From NCBI GenBank assembly GCA_002423265.1, contig DIVE01000123.1, forward strand, positions 1 to 9,740: a DNA stretch of 9,740 nucleotides, given 5' to 3'. Below are positions 1 to 6,728 of this stretch, in pieces (position 1 is the stretch's first letter; every line of letters begins with the position of its first letter). This DNA is from Methylophilaceae bacterium UBA6140 (GTDB lineage: Bacteria; Pseudomonadota; Gammaproteobacteria; Burkholderiales; Methylophilaceae). The position numbers were made by a program, and so were the translations under genes. The notes beneath the pieces are model-generated. The model saw nothing but the letters and a program-made list of their open reading frames with translations. It had not been told where the DNA came from and searched no databases.

Positions 1-105
1 GTGCTTGAACAATCTGACATTCAACCTGCCAGCACGCTGGACATGGTCATCGAAGCCGATCGGCAGGCAAGAGTGCTGGCCAATATCTGGATGCAGAAGC
101 GCTGA
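1..105 (+). CDS. dxr: 1-deoxy-D-xylulose 5-phosphate reductoisomerase, C-terminal end (partial)
   Basis: The first 34 codons form an open frame that enters from the left edge and stops with TGA at 103-105. The visible residues (VLEQSDIQPAS..., then LDMVIEADRQARVLA) resemble the C-terminal helix of Dxr, where a 'VL..D...AR..A' pattern is typical. Dxr converts 1-deoxyxylulose 5-phosphate to methylerythritol 4-phosphate with NADPH in the cytoplasmic non-mevalonate isoprenoid pathway. The catalytic part lies outside the window, so the call rests on this short tail and on context: dxr directly precedes rseP in many proteobacteria. The GTG at position 1 is just the first codon seen, not a start. 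The stop codon overlaps the rseP start by one base (TGATG), so the two genes are probably translationally coupled. Confidence 0.72.
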   Translation: MLEQSDIQPASTLDMVIEADRQARVLANIWMQKR

Positions 106-1463
106 TGCTGACGATCGTTGCATTCCTGGTCACCCTGAGCGTATTGATCGCTATACACGAGTACGGGCATTTTCAGGTGGCGCGTTGGTGCGGGGTCAAG
201 GTACTGCGTTTTTCGATAGGTTTCGGCAAGCCCTTGTTTCGCAAGTCCTTCGGCAAGGACAACACCGAATTTGTGGTTGCAGCGTTGCCGTTTGGCGGCT
301 ATGTGAAAATGCTGGACGAACGGGAAGGCGAGATCGATGCGAAGGAAGACCTTTCGCGCGCGTTCAACCGTCAATCGGTCTGGAGGCGCATTGCGATTGT
401 TTCGGCCGGGCCGGCGGCCAATCTCCTGCTGGCAATTTTTCTATATTGGATATTGTTCATGCATGGCGTCATGGGCATGAAGCCGATACTCGGCGACGTT
501 CAGTCGAATACGCCGGCGGCGCAGGCCAGCCTGAAAGCCGGTGATCTCATACAGTCGCTCGCCGGTGAATCAACGAAGACATGGCAGGATGTGAGATGGG
601 TATTGTTGCAGGAATCGCTCAAATCGGAGTCCGTGGCAGTTGAAGTCTTGGATCAGTCAGGCAATCCACATGCCTCTGTGCTCAGTCTGACCAGTATCGG
701 CCGTGACGATTACGAGCGCGATTTCCTCGACAAACTTGGACTGAAACCTTATCAGCCGGAAGTGCCTGCCGTTATAGGTGATGTGGTCAGCGGGGGTGCT
801 GCCGAGCGCTCCGGCCTGCTGTCCGGCGATCAGGTCATTTCAGCGGATGGAGAAGCTGTCACAAACTGGGAACAGTTCGTCACTATCATACGCAACAATC
901 CACAGAACCGGATTCAACTTGAAGTGCAACGCGGTCAAGAATTGCTTGCTCTGCACATTACTCCCGAAGGCGTTAATGAAGGCGGCAGCAAGGTCGGCAA
1001 AATCGGCGCCATTAACCGTGTAGATGAAGCTGTGCTGGAAACTTATATGACCAGGGTCAGCTACGGCCCGCTGGAGGCTTTGGCGAAAGCCGGTAGCAAG
1101 ACATGGGAAACTTCGGTATTCAGCCTGAAAATGCTGGGTAGCATGATTACTGGCGACGTATCCTGGAAAGGTGTCAGCGGTCCGGTGACGATCGCCAGCT
1201 ATGCAGGACAGAGCGCGCATATCGGCTGGAAAGCCTTCCTCGGCTTTCTGGCGCTTATCAGTATCAGTCTCGGCGTGCTGAATCTGCTACCCGTGCCTGT
1301 GTTGGATGGCGGTCATTTGATGTATTATATGGTGGAAATTTTCAAGGGCAGCCCTGTTTCCGAAGCGGTGATGGAATTGGGTCAGCGCATAGGTCTGTTC
1401 TTGTTGGGGCTGCTGATGATTGTGGCTTTTTATAACGATATCAACCGGATTTTCACAGGCTGA
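105..1463 (+). CDS. rseP: RseP site-2 intramembrane zinc metalloprotease (452 aa)
   Basis: In characterised relatives this inner-membrane protease makes the second cut in the anti-sigma factor RseA, after DegS, releasing sigma-E during envelope stress; it also clears signal-peptide remnants. The zinc motif HEYGH lies at residues 18-22 in the first membrane helix, followed by the GFG stretch (39-41), a GYVKM motif (65-69) and the second membrane segment (about 101-120). Two PDZ domains follow, at about 125-205 and 220-290. The third zinc-ligand motif is NLLPVPVLDGGH with Asn393 and LDG at 400-402, and a final membrane helix spans about 428-445. Length and layout match the E. coli protein (about 450 aa). 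The ATG overlaps the dxr stop by one base, with a modest AGAAG ribosome site at 95-99. bamA starts 5 bases after the stop. Nothing essential is missing. Whether RseA and DegS are present cannot be seen here. Confidence 0.95.
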   Translation: MLTIVAFLVTLSVLIAIHEYGHFQVARWCGVKVLRFSIGFGKPLFRKSFGKDNTEFVVAALPFGGYVKMLDEREGEIDAKEDLSRAFNRQSVWRRIAIVSAGPAANLLLAIFLYWILFMHGVMGMKPILGDVQSNTPAAQASLKAGDLIQSLAGESTKTWQDVRWVLLQESLKSESVAVEVLDQSGNPHASVLSLTSIGRDDYERDFLDKLGLKPYQPEVPAVIGDVVSGGAAERSGLLSGDQVISADGEAVTNWEQFVTIIRNNPQNRIQLEVQRGQELLALHITPEGVNEGGSKVGKIGAINRVDEAVLETYMTRVSYGPLEALAKAGSKTWETSVFSLKMLGSMITGDVSWKGVSGPVTIASYAGQSAHIGWKAFLGFLALISISLGVLNLLPVPVLDGGHLMYYMVEIFKGSPVSEAVMELGQRIGLFLLGLLMIVAFYNDINRIFTG

Positions 1464-1468
1464 ACTTA

Positions 1469-3793
1469 ATGAAATTTGGCATCAAGCTCAACCATATATT
1501 GCCCCTCGTCATCAGTGCTTATGTTTCAAGTGCCTGGGCCATAGAACCTTTCGTGGTCCAGGATATCCGCGTTGAAGGCATTCAACGTACTGAACCGGGC
1601 ACGATATTCAACTATCTGCCGGTCAGGGTCGGCGAGACGATGGATGATGAAAAGGCCACGCAGGCAATCAAGTCGCTCTACGCTACGGGATTCTTCAAGG
1701 ACGTGCGTATTGAGGTTGACAACAATGTGCTGGTCGTTCTGGTTCAGGAACGTGCCGCCATTGCTGCCATCAGTTTTAATGGTAACAAATCATTTCCCAG
1801 CGACAAAATGCTGGAAGGCTTGAGCCAGATCGGCCTGTCCAACGGCCTGATTTTCGATCGTTCCATGCTGGACAGGGCGGAGCAGGAAATCAAGCGCCAA
1901 TACCTGGCCCAAGGCAAATACGCGGCTACCGTCAAAACCATCGTCAGCCCGCTGGAGCGGAACCGCGTCGCCATCCGTTTCGATATTGAGGAAGGCGCGG
2001 TATCCAAGATCCGCAGTATCAATATCGTAGGCAACAAGGACTTTGCAGATGATGTGCTGCTTGAACAGTTCAAGCTCACCACGCCCAACTGGCTGAGCTG
2101 GTGGAACAAGGATGACCAGTACTCCAAACAAAAACTGACAGCAGATCTCGAAGCCTTGCGGTCTTTCTATATGAATCAAGGTTATCTTGAGTTCAATGTC
2201 GATTCCACCCAGGTTTCGATCACCCCTGACAAGCGTGACATCTATATTACGGTGAATATCACCGAGGGCATGAAATATAAGGTCAGTGAGATCAAGATGG
2301 CAGGCGAAATGCTGCTGGCGGAGGAAGAAGCCATGAGCCTGGTCAGCATTCAGGCCGGAGAATTCTTCAACCGCGAGAAAGTCACCCAGTCAAGCAAGGC
2401 GATCAGCGACCGCCTGGGCAATGATGGCTACGCCTTTGCCAATGTGAATGCAGTGCCTGCGTTGGACAAGGAAAATCATACCGTGGCCTTTACGTTTTTC
2501 GTCGACCCCGGCCGCAGGGTTTATGTCCGCCGTATCAACCTGACCGGCAATACACGTACCCGCGATGAAGTTTTGCGACGGGAAATGCGCCAGCTTGAGT
2601 CATCCTGGTATGGGGCTGAAAAGATCGAGCGCTCTAAGCAACGTCTGCAACGGTTGCAATTCTTTGATGATGTCAACCTTGAAACACCCGCGGTGCCGGG
2701 CACAACCGATCAGGTCGACCTCAATATCAATGTGACCGAAAGGTCTACAGGCAGCGTCCAGTTCGGTGCCGGCCTCTCGAGTTCCGAAGGCGTGGTTTTC
2801 GGTATCACGGTCAACCAGAACAACTTTCTGGGTACCGGTAATCGCGTCAGTGCCCAGATCAACACCGGTGATGTGAATAAAACCTACTCACTATCGTTTA
2901 CCGACCCTTACTTCACGCCGGATGGCATCAGCCGGGGCTTCGATGTCTACCGACGTGATGTCAACACCAGCTCTCTCTCGACCTCGTCGTACGAGAGCTC
3001 TTCATACGGCGCCGGTGTCCGCTTCGGCATGCCATTGAGCGAAGGAGCTTTTGTCAGTGCGGGTCTGACTTTCGACAACACCTCGATTGACCTTAGCACA
3101 GACAGTTCCACCCGTTATCAAAATTACTGCGGCGGACTTTCATGTACCAATAACAGCTTGATGCTGAGTTTGAGTTGGGCGAACGATACCAGAGATAATG
3201 TACTCTACCCAAACAAGGGTACGTATCAAAGGGCATCGACTGAAATCGGCCTGCCGGGTCTTGATCTTGAGTATTACAAACTGGAATACAAGCATTCGTG
3301 GTTCAAACCTCTCAGCAAGAACGTCACCCTCATGCTGAACGGAGAAATCGGCTATGCTGACAGTTACGGCGACAAAGATTATCCGTTCTTCAAGAATTTC
3401 TATGCCGGTGGTGTGAATTCCGTGCGTGGTTATGAGACCAGCTCGATTGGTCCTCGATATGACGAGAACGGGCGGGACTTTTCGGAAGGCGGTACGAAAA
3501 GAATTGTGGGCAGTGCTGAACTGTTTTTTCCAGTTCCGGGCATGAAGGATTCCAGTCAATTCAGATTGAGTGCATTTTTGGATGCAGGTACCGTTTGGGG
3601 TGAGGGCAGTACGGCGCTCTCGGATCAAGGGTGCAACAACACGGCATCTGATTGTTTGCGGTATTCAACAGGTTTGGGTGTCAGCTGGTATTCGCCCTTT
3701 GGCCCGATCAAACTGGTATTCGCAAAAGCGCTCAATGAACAGGACGGCGATAAAACAGAAGCGTTGCAATTCCAGCTGGGTACACAGTTTTAA
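1469..3793 (+). CDS. bamA: BamA outer-membrane beta-barrel assembly protein (774 aa)
   Basis: BamA is the Omp85-family core of the BAM complex and folds barrel proteins into the outer membrane. A signal peptide covers residues 1-24 with cleavage after Ala-Trp-Ala. Five POTRA domains follow at about 25-93, 94-176, 177-267, 268-347 and 348-423, and the 16-strand barrel runs from about 428 to 774. The Omp85 signature VRGYE (652-656) stands where E. coli has VRGF, in the segment that folds back into the barrel lumen from loop 6. The protein ends in phenylalanine (LQFQLGTQF), the usual last-strand signal. It is about 36 residues shorter than E. coli BamA, mainly through shorter loops 4 and 6. I find only four cysteines, in two close pairs: C554/C559 in the predicted loop 4 and C722/C729 in the predicted loop 7. 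The ATG is 5 bases after rseP, with only a weak AGG upstream. Confidence 0.96.
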   Translation: MKFGIKLNHILPLVISAYVSSAWAIEPFVVQDIRVEGIQRTEPGTIFNYLPVRVGETMDDEKATQAIKSLYATGFFKDVRIEVDNNVLVVLVQERAAIAAISFNGNKSFPSDKMLEGLSQIGLSNGLIFDRSMLDRAEQEIKRQYLAQGKYAATVKTIVSPLERNRVAIRFDIEEGAVSKIRSINIVGNKDFADDVLLEQFKLTTPNWLSWWNKDDQYSKQKLTADLEALRSFYMNQGYLEFNVDSTQVSITPDKRDIYITVNITEGMKYKVSEIKMAGEMLLAEEEAMSLVSIQAGEFFNREKVTQSSKAISDRLGNDGYAFANVNAVPALDKENHTVAFTFFVDPGRRVYVRRINLTGNTRTRDEVLRREMRQLESSWYGAEKIERSKQRLQRLQFFDDVNLETPAVPGTTDQVDLNINVTERSTGSVQFGAGLSSSEGVVFGITVNQNNFLGTGNRVSAQINTGDVNKTYSLSFTDPYFTPDGISRGFDVYRRDVNTSSLSTSSYESSSYGAGVRFGMPLSEGAFVSAGLTFDNTSIDLSTDSSTRYQNYCGGLSCTNNSLMLSLSWANDTRDNVLYPNKGTYQRASTEIGLPGLDLEYYKLEYKHSWFKPLSKNVTLMLNGEIGYADSYGDKDYPFFKNFYAGGVNSVRGYETSSIGPRYDENGRDFSEGGTKRIVGSAELFFPVPGMKDSSQFRLSAFLDAGTVWGEGSTALSDQGCNNTASDCLRYSTGLGVSWYSPFGPIKLVFAKALNEQDGDKTEALQFQLGTQF

Positions 3794-3807
3794 ACACCCC
3801 GCTCAAA

Positions 3808-3823
3808 AATTTAGCGTTAAATT
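3808..3823. repeat. AT-rich perfect inverted repeat, 6-bp arms and 4-base loop
   Basis: The arms are AATTTA and TAAATT, separated by GCGT, and lie 10 bases before the skp Shine-Dalgarno sequence. The dyad is exact, but an all-A/T stem of six pairs is weak as an RNA hairpin. It could be a small operator, or chance in AT-rich spacer DNA. Confidence 0.35.
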
Positions 3824-3833
3824 GACTTAAATC

Positions 3834-3839
3834 AGGAGA
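3834..3839 (+). promoter_or_regulatory. Strong ribosome binding site deciding the TTG start of skp
   Basis: AGGAGA ends 6 bases before the TTG at 3846. It is the best Shine-Dalgarno match upstream of any + strand gene here and fixes the start of skp at a rare TTG codon. The signal peptide begins immediately at that codon. Confidence 0.8.
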
Positions 3840-3845
3840 ACCCAA

Positions 3846-4349
3846 TTGAACAAGTTTCTTAAATCCACGTTGATCGCAGGTCTCTTTGCCTTTGCCGTAC
3901 AGGTGCAGGCAGCAGAGCTGAAAGTTGGTTATGTGCAGGTAGACAAGATTCTGCAAGAGGCTCCGCAGACTGCTGAAACCGGTAAAAAACTTGAAAAGGA
4001 GTTCAGCCCGCGCACCGCCGAGCTCGAGCGCCTGCAAAAGCAGATCCGCGATATCGAGGCCCAGCTCGACAAGGACAGTCTGACCATCTCGGAAACCGAC
4101 CGCAAGAACAAGGAACGCGATGTGTCCAATCTCAAGATCGACTTCCAGCGCAAGCAACGCGAACTGCGCGAAGATATCAACATGCGCAAGAATGAAGAGT
4201 TGGGTACGTTGCAGGATCGAATCAACAAGGCAGTCACGACTGTTGCCGAGACTGAAGGTTATGACCTGGTAGTTTACGGCGGCGTTGCTTTTGCCAGCAA
4301 GAAAATCGACATCACTGACAAAGTATTGAAGGCACTCGGCAAGAAGTAA
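3846..4349 (+). CDS. skp: Skp/OmpH-family periplasmic chaperone (167 aa)
   Basis: Skp forms a jellyfish-shaped trimer that holds unfolded outer-membrane proteins in the periplasm and hands them to BAM. A signal peptide spans residues 1-22 (two lysines, then a hydrophobic core, cleavage after Val-Gln-Ala). A first strand follows (KVGYVQVDKIL, 25-35). The long, highly charged segment at about 41-130 is rich in Lys, Glu and Arg with heptad-like leucine spacing, matching the coiled-coil tentacles. The strands and helix that close the trimer body come last (YDLVVYGGVAFAS, 139-151). Length fits the family (E. coli 161 aa). The start is TTG, chosen because a strong AGGAG lies 7 bases upstream and because it gives an intact signal peptide. 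It sits between bamA and lpxD, as in E. coli. There are no cysteines in the protein. Confidence 0.93.
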   Translation: MNKFLKSTLIAGLFAFAVQVQAAELKVGYVQVDKILQEAPQTAETGKKLEKEFSPRTAELERLQKQIRDIEAQLDKDSLTISETDRKNKERDVSNLKIDFQRKQRELREDINMRKNEELGTLQDRINKAVTTVAETEGYDLVVYGGVAFASKKIDITDKVLKALGKK

Positions 4350-4373
4350 TCACAGCTGAATCGTATTTATTCT

Positions 4374-5429
4374 GTGACTCAAACAGGCTATTTGCTCGAA
4401 GATATTGTTTCTGAACTGGGTGGGGAGCTGGTGGGCGATACCGGCGTCAGGGTCTATCGCATGGCTTCTCTTGCCCAGGCAGAGCCCGGGCATATTACCT
4501 TTGTCAGTAATCCGAAATATCTTTCACAGCTTGCCGGCACTCGTGCCAGTGCCGTGATTCTGGGACCGGCCAGCAAGGATGCCACATCAATCCCGAGAAT
4601 CGTTACCGAGAACCCTTACGCGTATTTTGCCAGACTCTCCAGTCTGATGAATCCAGCTCCGGTTGCCGTTGCCGGAATACACTCCAGTGCGGTGATCGAC
4701 CCCAGCGCGGAGCTTGGACTGAGCTGCTCGATCGGCGCGCATGTCGTGATTGGAAACAATGCAAAACTGGCAGACAATGTGGTGATCGAGGCCGGAGCTT
4801 TGATCGGTGCCGGTGTCAGAATCGGCGCAAATACCAGGATTGCTGCTAACGTCGTGATTTACCATGACTGCATGATCGGCAACAATTGTGTGATATCTTC
4901 AGGTACGGTCATAGGCGCGGACGGCTTTGGCTATGCCGAAGAAAACCGTCAGTGGGTGAAAATTCCGCAAATCGGACAGGTCGTGATCGAAGACAATGTC
5001 GAGATCGGTGCGAATACAACCATAGATCGCGGTGCGCTGGATGATACGGTAATCGAGCAGGGGGTGAAGCTCGACAATCTGATCCAGATCGGGCACAACT
5101 GCAGAATAGGCGCGCATACCGTGATTGCCGGCTGTGTCGGCATAGCAGGCAGCGCACGTATAGGAAAGCATTGTAAAATCGGCGGTGCAGCGATGATTCT
5201 GGGCCATCTGGAGATTGCCGATGAGGTGACGATCTCTCCGGGTTCGATGATCACGCGCTCATTGAGCAAAGCCGACACTTATACGGCTTTGATGCCATTC
5301 CAGCCGCATGATGAATGGCTCAGAACTGCTGCCAACGTCAGGCGTCTGGGTGAGATGGCAGAGCGTATCAAGCAGCTCGAACGGACGCTTTCGTCGATGC
5401 AGGATGCAAAGAAAAACAGTAAGAATTGA
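4374..5429 (+). CDS. lpxD: LpxD UDP-3-O-(3-hydroxyacyl)glucosamine N-acyltransferase (351 aa)
   Basis: LpxD adds the second 3-hydroxyacyl chain, from acyl-ACP, to the 2-amino group of UDP-3-O-acyl-glucosamine in lipid A synthesis at the cytoplasmic side. The N-terminal uridine-binding domain spans about 1-105 (note [11 protein letters not shown], 39-49). A left-handed beta helix of hexapeptide repeats covers about 107-300, with GADGFGYA at 181-188 and the catalytic histidine in QIGHNC as His241, matching His239 of E. coli. The charged C-terminal helix spans about 320-351. Length is close to E. coli (341 aa). The start is GTG. It is the only ATG/GTG/TTG in frame between the skp stop and the conserved domain, but it has no recognisable Shine-Dalgarno sequence. 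The 24-base gap after skp keeps the same reading frame, so readthrough or re-initiation from skp is conceivable. Confidence 0.95.
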   Translation: MTQTGYLLEDIVSELGGELVGDTGVRVYRMASLAQAEPGHITFVSNPKYLSQLAGTRASAVILGPASKDATSIPRIVTENPYAYFARLSSLMNPAPVAVAGIHSSAVIDPSAELGLSCSIGAHVVIGNNAKLADNVVIEAGALIGAGVRIGANTRIAANVVIYHDCMIGNNCVISSGTVIGADGFGYAEENRQWVKIPQIGQVVIEDNVEIGANTTIDRGALDDTVIEQGVKLDNLIQIGHNCRIGAHTVIAGCVGIAGSARIGKHCKIGGAAMILGHLEIADEVTISPGSMITRSLSKADTYTALMPFQPHDEWLRTAANVRRLGEMAERIKQLERTLSSMQDAKKNSKN

Positions 5430-5431
5430 GG
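5428..5431 (+). promoter_or_regulatory. Ribosome binding site for fabZ overlapping the lpxD stop
   Basis: GAGG shares bases with the lpxD TGA (5427-5429) and ends 5 bases before the ATG at 5437. It favours that ATG over an upstream in-frame ATG at 5308 inside lpxD and over a downstream one at 5461. Confidence 0.7.
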
Positions 5432-5436
5432 ACAAG

Positions 5437-5901
5437 ATGTCAGAGCCATTAGAAACCAGCATGGATATCCATGAAATATTGAATCACCTTCCTCACCGCT
5501 ATCCCTTTGTATTGGTGGATCGTGTGCTCTCTTACGAAGTCGGCAAGGAAATCACTGCCATCAAGAATGTCACCATCAACGAACCTTTTTTCCCGGGTCA
5601 TTTCCCGTATCACCCGGTTATGCCTGGCGTTCTGATCATCGAGGCCATGGCACAAGCTGCCGCCATTGTTTCTTTCAAGACCATGGACAGCAAGCCAAGC
5701 GATGATTCGGTCTATTATTTCGCCGGTATAGACAAAGCGCGATTCAAGAAGCCGGTTTCACCCGGCGATCAACTGGTGCTCAATGTAAAAATAGACCGTA
5801 TTCTGCGCGGCATTTGGAAGTACTCCGGTCAAGCCACGGTGGACGGCTCTGTCGTTGCTGAAGCGGAGTTCATGTGCATACTGAAAGCGATCGAGAAATA
5901 A
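5437..5901 (+). CDS. fabZ: FabZ 3-hydroxyacyl-ACP dehydratase (154 aa)
   Basis: FabZ removes water from (3R)-hydroxyacyl-ACP to give trans-2-enoyl-ACP in type II fatty acid elongation. It competes with LpxA and LpxD for the same hydroxyacyl-ACP pool, which explains its place in the lipid A cluster. The sequence shows the hot-dog fold landmarks LPHRYPF (18-24), [10 protein letters not shown] (48-57) with catalytic His55, and [11 protein letters not shown] (63-73) with catalytic Glu69, followed by YYFAGID and [12 protein letters not shown]. coli FabZ has His54 and Glu68 and 151 residues. The start at 5437 is chosen because GAGG lies just before it and it gives the family length. An open frame reaching back to 5308 would add 43 residues that only read lpxD out of frame. 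The lpxA start follows 32 bases after the stop. Confidence 0.95.
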   Translation: MSEPLETSMDIHEILNHLPHRYPFVLVDRVLSYEVGKEITAIKNVTINEPFFPGHFPYHPVMPGVLIIEAMAQAAAIVSFKTMDSKPSDDSVYYFAGIDKARFKKPVSPGDQLVLNVKIDRILRGIWKYSGQATVDGSVVAEAEFMCILKAIEK

Positions 5902-5933
5902 GCCATCACAACGAACTCTCTGCAGAAGCCAGT

Positions 5934-6716
5934 ATGTCGCAACCACGTATTCACCCCACCGCCATCATTGACCCCCGTGCCGAGCTGGACAGCAGTGTCG
6001 AGGTCGGCGCCTACACGACCATAGGCCCGCATGTACGCATAGGCAGCGGTACTACGATAGGCAATCATGTCGTGATCAACGGCCCGACAACGATAGGCAA
6101 GAACAATCGCATCTTTCACTTTTGCTCGCTTGGCGAAGCTCCGCAGGATAAAAAATATCGCGATGAGCCGACAACATTGGAAATCGGCGACGGCAACACT
6201 ATCCGCGAGTTCTGCACTTTCAATCGCGGCACCATACAGGACAAGGGCGTCACCCGTATAGGCAATGATAACTGGGTAATGGCTTATGTCCATATCGCTC
6301 ACGATTGCGATGTTGGCAATCACACGATCCTCGCCAACAACTCTTCTCTGGCCGGTCATGTGGAGATGAGCGATTACGCCATATTGGGCGGGTTCACATT
6401 GGTACATCAGTTCTGCAAAATAGGCGCCCATGTGATTACCGCTGTCGGCTCGGTCGTATTCAAGGATATCCCGCCATATATCACGGCTGCCGGTTATGAT
6501 GCAAAACCACATGGCATTAACGCGGAAGGCTTGAAGCGGCGCGGCTTCAGCCCCGAGATCATCACCCAGATCAAACGCGCCTACAAGACGCTCTATCGCA
6601 ACGGACTTAGCCTGGAAGAGGCCAAGGCCGAGCTGGCCAAACAGATCGGAATCTGCCCTGAAATTCAGCCGCTACTGGATTTTCTGAGCATCTCCACTCG
6701 CGGTATCGTTCGCTAG
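5934..6716 (+). CDS. lpxA: LpxA UDP-N-acetylglucosamine 3-O-acyltransferase (260 aa)
   Basis: LpxA transfers a 3-hydroxyacyl chain from ACP to the 3-OH of UDP-GlcNAc, the first step of lipid A synthesis in the cytoplasm. Residues 6-185 are a hexapeptide-repeat left-handed beta helix starting at IHPTAIIDP. The catalytic histidine is His123 in HIAHDC, matching His125 of E. coli without gaps from there to HQFC. The C-terminal helical part carries GLKRRGFS (199-206) and the end STRGIVR. Length is near E. coli (262 aa). Val171 stands where E. coli has Gly173, the residue that sets acyl chain length, so a chain shorter than C14 is likely. The ATG at 5934 has a modest AGAAG 5 bases upstream. A frame extension to 5874 overlaps fabZ and adds 20 residues unlike the family, so I did not use it. 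Confidence 0.95.
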   Translation: MSQPRIHPTAIIDPRAELDSSVEVGAYTTIGPHVRIGSGTTIGNHVVINGPTTIGKNNRIFHFCSLGEAPQDKKYRDEPTTLEIGDGNTIREFCTFNRGTIQDKGVTRIGNDNWVMAYVHIAHDCDVGNHTILANNSSLAGHVEMSDYAILGGFTLVHQFCKIGAHVITAVGSVVFKDIPPYITAAGYDAKPHGINAEGLKRRGFSPEIITQIKRAYKTLYRNGLSLEEAKAELAKQIGICPEIQPLLDFLSISTRGIVR

Positions 6717-6728
6717 AAAGTTCCACCC

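Larger units (their letters stand above)
3794..3845 (+). other. bamA-skp intergenic spacer (52 bases)
   Basis: This is the longest gene-free stretch in the window. It is AT-rich and holds a small perfect dyad (3808-3823), a TTGACT resembling a -35 element (3822-3827) with no convincing -10 element 16-18 bases downstream, and a strong ribosome binding site just before skp. There is no GC-rich hairpin followed by a T-run, so transcription should continue from bamA into skp. Confidence 0.6.

Noticed and set aside
5..544. Open frame of 179 codons on the + strand overlapping the start of rseP
   Set aside because: It is in a different frame from rseP, has low-complexity Arg/Gly/Cys-rich content, and lacks any motif; rseP is unambiguous across the same bases.
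1373..1399. Possible sigma-E promoter before bamA (GGAATT, then TCTGTT)
   Set aside because: Both elements deviate from the GGAACTT and TCTGA/TCAAA patterns and the spacing is about 14 bases. A sigma-E promoter would make sense here biologically, but the sequence does not support one.
1431..1436. TATAAC as a -10 element for a bamA promoter inside rseP
   Set aside because: The -10 match is good, but the base stretch 16-18 positions upstream (near GGCTGC) is not a -35 element, and the nearest TTGTTG is 24 bases away.
3764..3793. Possible promoter at the end of bamA (TTGCAA, 18 bases, TTTTAA)
   Set aside because: Only four and three of six bases match consensus, and both elements lie in conserved codons of the last BamA strand.
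4713..5250. Repeated ATCGGC/ATTGG-like short units in lpxD and in lpxA, resembling a DNA repeat array
   Set aside because: They encode the hexapeptide repeats of the left-handed beta helix and are irregular in DNA; this is protein repeat structure, not a DNA repeat element.
5308..5436. Longer N-terminus for fabZ starting inside lpxD
   Set aside because: The extra residues are lpxD read out of frame, they make the protein much longer than the family, and a ribosome site stands before the ATG at 5437.
5874..5933. Longer N-terminus for lpxA overlapping the end of fabZ
   Set aside because: The added 20 residues have no counterpart in LpxA, and the ATG at 5934 gives the family length directly before IHPTA.
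5829..6512. Open frame of 227 codons on the - strand opposite lpxA
   Set aside because: It mirrors the hexapeptide repeats of lpxA, whose repetitive codon use leaves the opposite strand free of stops. No ribosome site or family motif was seen.
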